Shown: in pieces, positions 56,301 to 64,000 of the stretch
Position numbering within the stretch: position 1 is the stretch's first letter
How the letters are laid out: each line of letters begins with the position of its first letter
NCBI GenBank assembly: GCA_012861695.1
Contig: JAAOOA010000002.1
Span: 22,691,303 to 22,755,302, forward strand
Source: Trematomus loennbergii
Taxonomy: Eukaryota > Chordata > Actinopteri > Perciformes > Nototheniidae
Length of the DNA stretch: 64,000 nt
Reading direction: 5' to 3'
Program-made: the position numbers and the translations under genes
The notes under the pieces: model-generated
What the model was told of the DNA's origin: nothing
Seen by the model: only the letters and a program-made list of their open reading frames with translations
Databases searched by the model: none

Positions 56301-59300
56301 CTCTGTTAAAGATGCTGTTGGAAATGAAATTTTTGTAGAATCTGCTGCTCTGTTTGACTAGAAATACATCAGTTGAAATATTTTACCGTTAATGTCACTG
56401 CAGCACTCAAAGACAAGGGGAACGAAGCTTACGCTCAAGAAGACTATGAAACTGCTGTGAAGTATTACAGTGATGGCTTGGCTGAACTACGGGACATTCA
56501 GCCATTGTACACCAACAGAGCACAAGTGAATATCAATATCCATTTAATCTTTCATATGTTTTGCTACAAAAACAACACAATTGTTGTTTTTTGTATTTCA
56601 TTAGTTAAAAGAAGAAGAAATCGGAAAGAGTCTGCCTTTGTGCGCCTAGCATTATACCATATTGATAAATCCTTTTGGTTCACTGAAGGTATTTCCTTTT
56701 GGATATGATAATGGCCTTGTGCAAACGATACGCTTAGTTCCAAAGACCCAGCATTTAAAAGTCTACTCTATAATTACACTGCTGGACTGCCTTGTCCAAT
56801 TTCAAATATCTACTTAGGCGTACATCAAGCTGGGAAGTACAAGGAGGCCATCAGTGACTGTGAATGGGCCCTGAAGGTAAGGAACTGGGGTCAGTCAATC
56901 GCTGCCTCATTCGTCAAAGTGTCACCTGACGTGCATTCTTTGTCATGCTTGGAGTTCAAAGTAGATATTTGTGAGAAAAAAAAACGGAATAGTCGATTGC
57001 ATGGAGTTTTGTTCTCTTGAGTTCACTCGAGCCAAACGCAATTTGACAATGAATAATCATTACTCTAGTTTTGGATGTATGCTCTAAAAAGCAACTTGAT
57101 TTGATCATCCTTGAAAAGTTATTATACCTAATTTGGTTATTAATTATGATATTCACAATCAATCTTGAGTCTTAAATGCAACAACATCTCAAAATAATTG
57201 GTAACATCTATTTTTTTAGACAATTTACCAAATGCCTTTAACATTTAAATCACACAGAGGGAATTGAATATAAGACTTTTTAGACCCGAATGCCTAGATC
57301 TACTAGGCATTCGGGAAAAAAAAGTCTTATATTCAATTCCCTCTGGCATTTAACAGTCTTAAATGTAATACATCTATCTTGACTCAAGAAACTATCATTG
57401 CAACACATTTCTACTGTAGAGAGTATTTCTGAAGGTCATATTGAACATTAACCTCTTCTTGTGTTAGTGGTATCAACAGAGACGCATTAGATCACCATTA
57501 TGTACTTGTAGATGTGTTGCTGATGAAACTAATCTCTTCCCATCATCATTTTATCTCTGTCAGTGTCATGAGGGGTGCATTAAGGCTCACCTCCACATGG
57601 GCAAAGCATATCTGCATTAAAGAAATATAATGAGGTGAGTATGATTATATGTCACTGCATCTAATCACCACTGCTTCTTACACATTGCTCTTGTATACAG
57701 ATCAAATCTCTAACTAGCAGGAACATGGGTACATAATGAAAGCGGTTTGCCTGGTATAAAGCAGGTTAATAGGAATTTTAAATTAAATATGTTGCACACA
57801 CCTCAAAGCAATCCTCTGTAAAATATTTTTTTTTGTAGGCATTTCGATCCGTTTAGAGGCAAGCCTTGACTTTAATATTGATATCTGGTAAAAAAATATT
57901 AAATTGCATCATCGTTTTCTATGTATTGCACTGAAACTGTAATCTGTTGGAGTCACCAGAATGATATTGATTTCCATAGCTTTAGAAGTGAAGCACACAG
58001 CAGTGATGAACTAAATTCTTCTCTTTTCAGTCCAGAAAATGCTTTGAAAAGATGACGGAAATTGAACCTGCGAGGGAGAAAATGGTGAAAGGTAAAGGGG
58101 GGTTTCAGGGGTCAGTTAAGGACATCTTTAACATATTCAAGTCCTTTGTGATATCTGCCTTCTTTGGCTATGTAACATGACTACCCATTAAAAGTTTTTT
58201 GTATCACATGATTCAGTTTTATTATTATTCCATAGTTTTATTTTTACAATACTTAGTTGAGAATGGCCTTGTTGGTGAGTTGGATGTTATTGTTGTGGTC
58301 TCACTGACTGCAGATCTATTATTTGGAAGGTTTTGACACATCCTTAAGATTAATACGCCACTACTGCCAAGCCAACAAAGACATATTGAGCTTTCCTTAG
58401 TTTTACCTTTTAAGGTCCAGCACTCTTTTCTACAAAATGTTGCTGAGAATAAACGCTGCTACTTTATGGCTATCACACAAATATGCACTGTATCTCAGTC
58501 TCTTTTCTATTGCCATATGTAGCGAGCATTACATTTTCAATACTACAGACCCACTTAAGTCCTCATTTATAGTTTATGGCAATAGGCAGGTGGGGTGGTT
58601 GCCTCCGGATATGCTTTTGCGATACAATGAGGCTTCCCCTTCTCTCTTTTCTGTGACAGTCAAAGTTCAGTGTCTGCTATTGAATACATTTTCTCCATGC
58701 AGAATACCTGGACCAGGTTGATTTGGAAGAGGAGAGACAGAGTCAGGAGATAAATGCAATGCAAGATTTTGCCATGGGCGAGACGAATGCCATAAGAGTG
58801 CCCGTGCTGCTGGAGAAGTTGTCTCGGCCTGGCCAGCTTCCCATGTTCTACTGTGGAGGATTGGAGACTCTGTCACTAGCAGTTACTGACTGTGAGTATT
58901 ATTTGGAGAGTTTTGCGCATTATATTTAGCCTTCTCTTTTAATCTTCGTTCTCTTTAATCTTCCTTCACTGGGTCACCAGTTTGTACCTCACAGCAAACG
59001 TTCTAGGGCATGTCATCAGGTCAAACAGGGCTGCAGCAACTGATTATTATTATTACTACTGCAATGGAAGAGAGGGTGAGACTTAACGCTGTCCATCACT
59101 GATTCTCTTCACACTCCATTTGCTTGTCACACTGAGCACATTTCCAATAAAGACTGTAAAGCCACACCGAAAGAGCAAAACCCCAGAGCTAGCTAGTGTG
59201 GTGAGCCACGACAACATGTAACACTATAACATGACACTTAAACAGCTGCATACATATTCCTGTGCAAAACAACTCTATTTGTATATGTATTCCATTATCA

Positions 59301-62300
59301 GAGCAGGAAGAACAATGTGCCTACTTTCTGGCAATAACTGTAGAAAAATATTTCTGCTGATAGGATTCGTTTCGTGGTCTTTTTCTGAGTATCTTAACTA
59401 GCAGAATTAGACCTCCCTCTGGTGTACATATGATAATATAGTTTAGTTGCTGAACTGCTGAGTGGGCCATTCTGAGCTACAGTAGCAAGGTAAGCAGTTC
59501 CACCAGTTAAGTGGTGTTGTAAAACATAATGAACATTAAAAAGGAAATGCCCAGCATTAAGATATCGACATAGTGTAAGGACAGGATTGTGTAGGCGATT
59601 TTTCGTTGTATTCTGTGTTCACAGCAGGTACAGAGGGGGGTTGTTACAAGGTGACAGCAAACACTATTAAGCCTTCTGTGGCTGTCGTGGGTGCAATTTA
59701 ATGGAACACATGTGATAGCAGTTGTCCATTCCTTAACCTCAGTGGCATTACCTGCACATAACCCTGTCAGAATTAGAGTAGGTAGCTAGAGAGTGATGGT
59801 TCCTGTTTCGTTGGCTTTGTGGATTTTTGACAGTCTAGACTCTAGACTAAGGACCTCTAGGTGGAATTTGACGGAGTCCTGTCAAATTCCGTGGAATTAT
59901 CAATGCTTATATATATTTTACAGGATGTCAAAAGAGTTGTCAAAATAAGTACCAGAATTTCTTGCACAATTCTCAGAAACAGCTTCTAAAACTTAGTTGA
60001 AAAAGATTATTTGTCCTCACTGCAACTGTTTATCAAAGTAACACTAAAAGGAGAGAAAACAAATTCCATGCTGCAACATAATGTGTGGAAATGGTTGCAG
60101 ATGGAAAATCATATCAAGCATTGGCTTAGAACTAGCACAGTGCTGCATCAGAAAATGCCCTCACAGCTTTTTCTCAGCATGGAAAACCAAATTGATATAT
60201 TGTGCTTGTGGTAAATGTGTTGGGCACAATATATTCCAGGATATCTGTTTAAAGTACTCTACTACTGTATAAAGGGGGCCATGGCAGCAGCTGCTCTCCA
60301 CCAGGTTGTTCACTCCTCCTCTGTTTGCCGCTGACATTTCTTTAAATGTTTTTGACCTAAGATGTGACTTAGCAACTAAAATTGCAGCATTTGTAAAACA
60401 ACCAAGGAGTACAGTTCCTCAAGGTCATAAGCCCTCACTTTTATTGTCATTACACAGTACAGGTACTATGTAACGAAATGGTTTCTCTGCATTTGACCCA
60501 TCCTAGTGTTAGGAGCAGTGGGCTGCCATTATGAACTACGCCCGGGAAGCAGTGTAGGGAACAGTGCATTGCTCAGGGACACCTCGGTAGCACTTGGTCT
60601 CGCCGGGACTTGAACTGGTGACCTTCCAGTTGCCAAGCCAAGTCCCTATGGACTTCGCCACCACCGCCCTCTCCGGAGATTTCATTTTGATTATATTTCA
60701 GTTACGAAAGAAATTGTAAAAAAGTGACTCTGCAATGCTCCACCCCATTACTGCTCTTGAACAGGTTGTGTACATCTTCAGGTAATTTGACCACACAGCC
60801 AAGACTGATGGAATTGACCAAGTGAAGCTTGAAGCTTGACACTCAGTAAACCATAAAACTGTATAAAACCCACATCATTGTGTATTGCTAACCCTCTATT
60901 TTTGCTTTAACCTTAAAATGCCTTATTCCTTTTCACTGGCTGTCCACTGCAGAATAGCAAACATTTCTTATCCGATCGCTCTTTCTTCTTGATTTAGATG
61001 AATCAAAGTGTACCTCCAAAGATATAATGCCTGTCTCACAGTACCATTCAACGGGAAAGGGCAACCTTACATAACTCAGAGCTGAAAGGAACTCAGCAGG
61101 GCTGACATTACAGGCTTTCACCCCTAAACTGCTCCCTAACTGTCCTGCTGTACTTTAGTAGACTACAAATCATTGTAAGTGGAAGATAGACCATTCCTCA
61201 TTATACCTTACTCTCAACATATTTTATTCATTCTTTTCTCTCCAACCCATGTCTCTAAATCCGAGAGCTGTGTGTTTCTCTGAAAACCCAAGTGGCTACC
61301 TGGTGCTGATATGTAGTTTTTTGTATTCTCTCACACTATCTACTGTTCTCGTTATCAGGTACAGGCCAGACCCTTTTCAGACTGAACAATGGCTTCAGTA
61401 TCATTGGCAGCAATGACACAGTGAGGAGGTAAGGAGACCAGAGGGAGAGAGGTAGCTGTCAGTTTTCAGTGGCGCTATGACAGATGGACCCAGAGACCGG
61501 CGCATACAGACACAATGATGGCCTAAACTTGAGAGATCATTTTCCATCCTCTCCCGCCCTCTCTTTGGTTTTTGTGCTTTCAGCCAAATAGGAAAAGGCG
61601 ATCACATTGAAGATTGAGATGAGCGCTAATATGAGCCCTGTGTTTTGTCCCTGAAAAAGGGGGTGTTTTGCACATGATATCAATTATAAGTCCCTCAGTT
61701 CAGATCAGTAAGGTTATTGTTAACTAGTCACACATTTTTCAGTTTTTTTCATTCTTATCACTGACATTATATTATAGTTACTGTGTTTCGAGAGATAGAG
61801 AGTGCATTGATATTACAATAAAATAGCCATAAAGAATACTGCTGGGAGCCAGATGCAACTAACTGAAACCTTTGTGAACCATGTCACACACAATGAAGTC
61901 AGCCGGTGCATTGTTGTCTGGTTTAGAATTTAAGAGCTAAAGGAAATTCAAGGGTTTGTGTGGTGTTAAACTCACAGAAATCCAAAAAGAAATTAAGAAC
62001 AAATTACATTAAAGAAAAAAAAGTGTTGGGGCAATTGCTCACAGAACATCTTCTTCTAAAAAGCATGTAACAAATATAAGGATTATAGATCATCCTGTAA
62101 GATTGAGCCAATACATTCCATCTTCCTCAGGGCAGACACAAAAGTGACGTCAAGTTCAAACCCCTTAGTGGGATAACTGATGACTTGTCAAGTAGCATCT
62201 GAGCGATGGCCAAGTTGCTAACCACATAAGGTTCCTACAAGAGATGTAGATTGTAAATTGAAGGGCAAAGTGCCTTATGATGACTAAGCCATTATTAGCC

Positions 62301-64000
62301 CGAGCTCATAATGCATGCTCACAAAAAAGTGTTAGTCTATTCTTATTGCACTATTTCCTTTATATTGCTATACTGAAAAACATTTTATTCATTGTTATTT
62401 ATTATTAGTGTTTGATAGTCGCCTTACATTTTGTACGTCAAAAATAAGGGCTTTGCTGTTTACCCATGAATGGTAAATCATATTTATCTGAGATGAGATG
62501 GCATCTAGTGAACTGTGTAATTGCTACATGTGTCTGGTGTTTTAAACTTGGTCATGTGTTACGTTCTGTTTTTCATTTTTTTATTTCATCCTTTGTTTTG
62601 CGTGGAGGCATACTTGCATATAAATTACATTTAAATTATTTCAGAGTAATATTTAAATTTGATTTGTATTATGTAAATTAGAAGAGAACAATGAAACACT
62701 GATCACTGAGCTTCATCTTCTCTGCAGTTGCCTTTTGCAGGAAACAAAGGATCCAGGATGCCAGGAGTTGTGTGTGTCTGCTCTGAAGTTATGGAGGGTT
62801 ATCTGTTTGGAAACGGTATGTATTACATTGAGTTACATTTCAAGTTCTGTCTTGTTTATGTAGCCAGATGCTCTCATTACATGTAAGTTAACAGGAATAG
62901 AGGTACAAAATGAATTATTATTCTGCATTGTGTCATTACTGCACAGCTTGTCACTGTTATAGTAAGCCTTTCTTTTGTCAAGCCTTTATTTCCACTTTGA
63001 ATCAAACAAGCTGTGTGGGCTTCATCAAATCCACCCTCTGTGCCAACTGTGATACTCAGTGTGTGTGTGTGTGTGTGTGTTTATTAATACCCTATTAACA
63101 CAAAGTGTTTCTTCAGCCTAATATTCCTATAATTGTGTTAACAGATTAGGTGGTGTCCACTGAGCTCATATTTTGTACATAACATGTTTTTCCTTTTGTT
63201 TTCAGATGAAAACCAGAAATGTTGATAACGTGCCCAGTCATCAGACGGTCCATTGTTGACTTGGTAACAGCCGAGCATGTTGCAGTGCGGGAAGAATGCC
63301 TGGCATTACTAAGTTTGTACTCACAGACGCCACATGGCAGACGTTTGGTTATTGACAACCTGAATGGGCACAAGTAAGACATTCATTTACTTTGACTTTA
63401 TCACATTTACATCACATGCAACAGACAAGAGCGACAAGATAGCTGGAGTAATGTTTCCATGTTCAGATGTAGTAGTTTTCTGCATGTTTCCTATAAACTA
63501 AACTATTCAATGTTTTTCTCATTTAGGTAGTCTCATCTCGAAGTATTTCAATGATCTTACATTTTACATTGTTTCCCTTAATGAAATGAGTGGAAAGACA
63601 ATAGTTCAGCCCTGGGCCATATGTTTGCCATTGTTAGTACAATTGTCACGTCCATAATGAGATTTCAAGAATTGTTAGAAATCATCGGTCTGGGACATAG
63701 TTTCCATAGATTAAAAAGGGGCCTAAGTGATTTCTTATCCTATGTCTGATATTATCGGAGCTGCCGCTTTTGGTTTTTAGAAAATTAGGAATGAATTATA
63801 TTGTTGCTCCTGATTAGCATTATTATCGCACTTATATGATTTTTCCTTTCCATCACTCTCTCCTTCTTCTATTCTTATTTCCTCTCTTTTTCTGTCTCTA
63901 CTCTCTACCCCTTTGAATCTCAAGGTTTGTGAGGAACCTCATGGCGTGCATCTTAAAGCCAAAGAAGCAGCAGCAGCAGAACACAGCTGTCAAGATTCTG
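53379..64000 (+). CDS. ttc12, tetratricopeptide repeat protein 12, 13 exons seen, 3' end outside window
   Basis: Exons: 53379-53430, 53987-54141, 54998-55019, 56213-56290, 56404-56525, 56818-56876, 57564-57634, 58031-58091, 58703-58891, 61359-61428, 62728-62815, 63206-63373 and 63925 onward. The start [17 protein letters not shown] matches the family N-terminus (FLKNVD). TPR repeats are encoded by exons 5-8 ([42 protein letters not shown]). The ARM-like C-terminal region starts around exons 9-13 ([34 protein letters not shown]). The protein is a cytoplasmic factor for axonemal dynein arm assembly in mammals, with human loss causing ciliary dyskinesia. All introns are GT-AG, and exon 3 is only 22 bp. 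Exons 6, 7, 11 and 12 each lack one base relative to the expected frame (near 56835, 57615, 62808 and 63219), most likely assembly indels. Confidence 0.95.
57255..57345. repeat. snap-back hairpin in ttc12 intron 6
   Basis: Arms 57255-57297 and 57303-57345 (43 bp each) are inverted around a 5-base loop and match almost throughout, beginning CAGAGGGAATTGAATATAAG. The only differences are in a T/A run next to TAGACCCG. It looks like a tiny MITE; RNA across it would fold into a long stem. Confidence 0.9.
60435..60672 (-). mobile_element. tRNA-derived SINE in ttc12 intron 9
   Basis: On the minus strand the head carries an A-box-like GGTGGCGAAGTCC and, about 40 bases on, a B-box-like GGTCACCAGTTCAAGTCC, as in polymerase III promoters of tRNA origin. 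A body and a tail reading AATGACAATAAAAGTGAG follow. The insertion is antisense to ttc12. Confidence 0.7.
63060..63081 (+). repeat. (GT)n microsatellite in ttc12 intron 11
   Basis: About 11 GT units lie between exons 11 and 12. Confidence 0.95.

Overview
The window is vertebrate nuclear DNA, most likely from a ray-finned fish. Supporting signs are GT-AG introns, a multi-exon ttc12 gene, a CD225-domain (IFITM/dispanin type) gene, and a dense mix of elements typical of teleosts: L2/Rex-like and RNase H-bearing LINEs, Ty3/Gypsy retrotransposons (one a chromovirus), Kolobok, hAT and PIF/Harbinger-like DNA elements, and a tRNA-derived SINE. I see no prokaryotic features, no CRISPR and no rRNA or tRNA genes.

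Layout. 1-10.7 kb is repeat-rich intergenic DNA with several TIR elements, a large nested fold-back (5987-6662) and a truncated LINE (8650-9860). 10.9-11.26 kb holds an intact two-exon minus-strand CD225-domain gene. 13.6-16.4 kb holds two convergent, in-frame spliced small ORFs of unknown nature. 16.4-26.2 kb is a patchwork of MITE-like elements and a 2-kb hAT element with another element nested inside. 26.25-42.23 kb is a nest: one minus-strand RNase H LINE interrupted by a TTAA-flanked Kolobok-like element, an 8.57-kb Ty3/Gypsy element and a 5.26-kb chromovirus, each with exact target-site duplications. 42.2-53 kb holds microsatellites, second copies of repeats seen earlier, a THAP-encoding Kolobok fragment, a second RT-bearing LINE and tandem repeats.

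53.2-64 kb is the host gene ttc12 on the plus strand, with 13 exons recognised and the gene running off the right edge. A consensus RFX X-box lies 138 bp upstream of its ATG, which fits a ciliary gene. Four of its exons each lack a single base. The same signature of single-base losses breaks gag and pol of the two LTR retrotransposons, although their LTR pairs are nearly identical. Uncorrected indels in a long-read assembly therefore explain the breaks better than gene decay.

The main points of interest are this shared deletion signature, the X-box, the overlooked CD225 gene, the convergent small spliced ORFs, the nested-insertion chronology, and the LTR whose tandem repeats each begin with a copy of the element's own primer-binding-site core.
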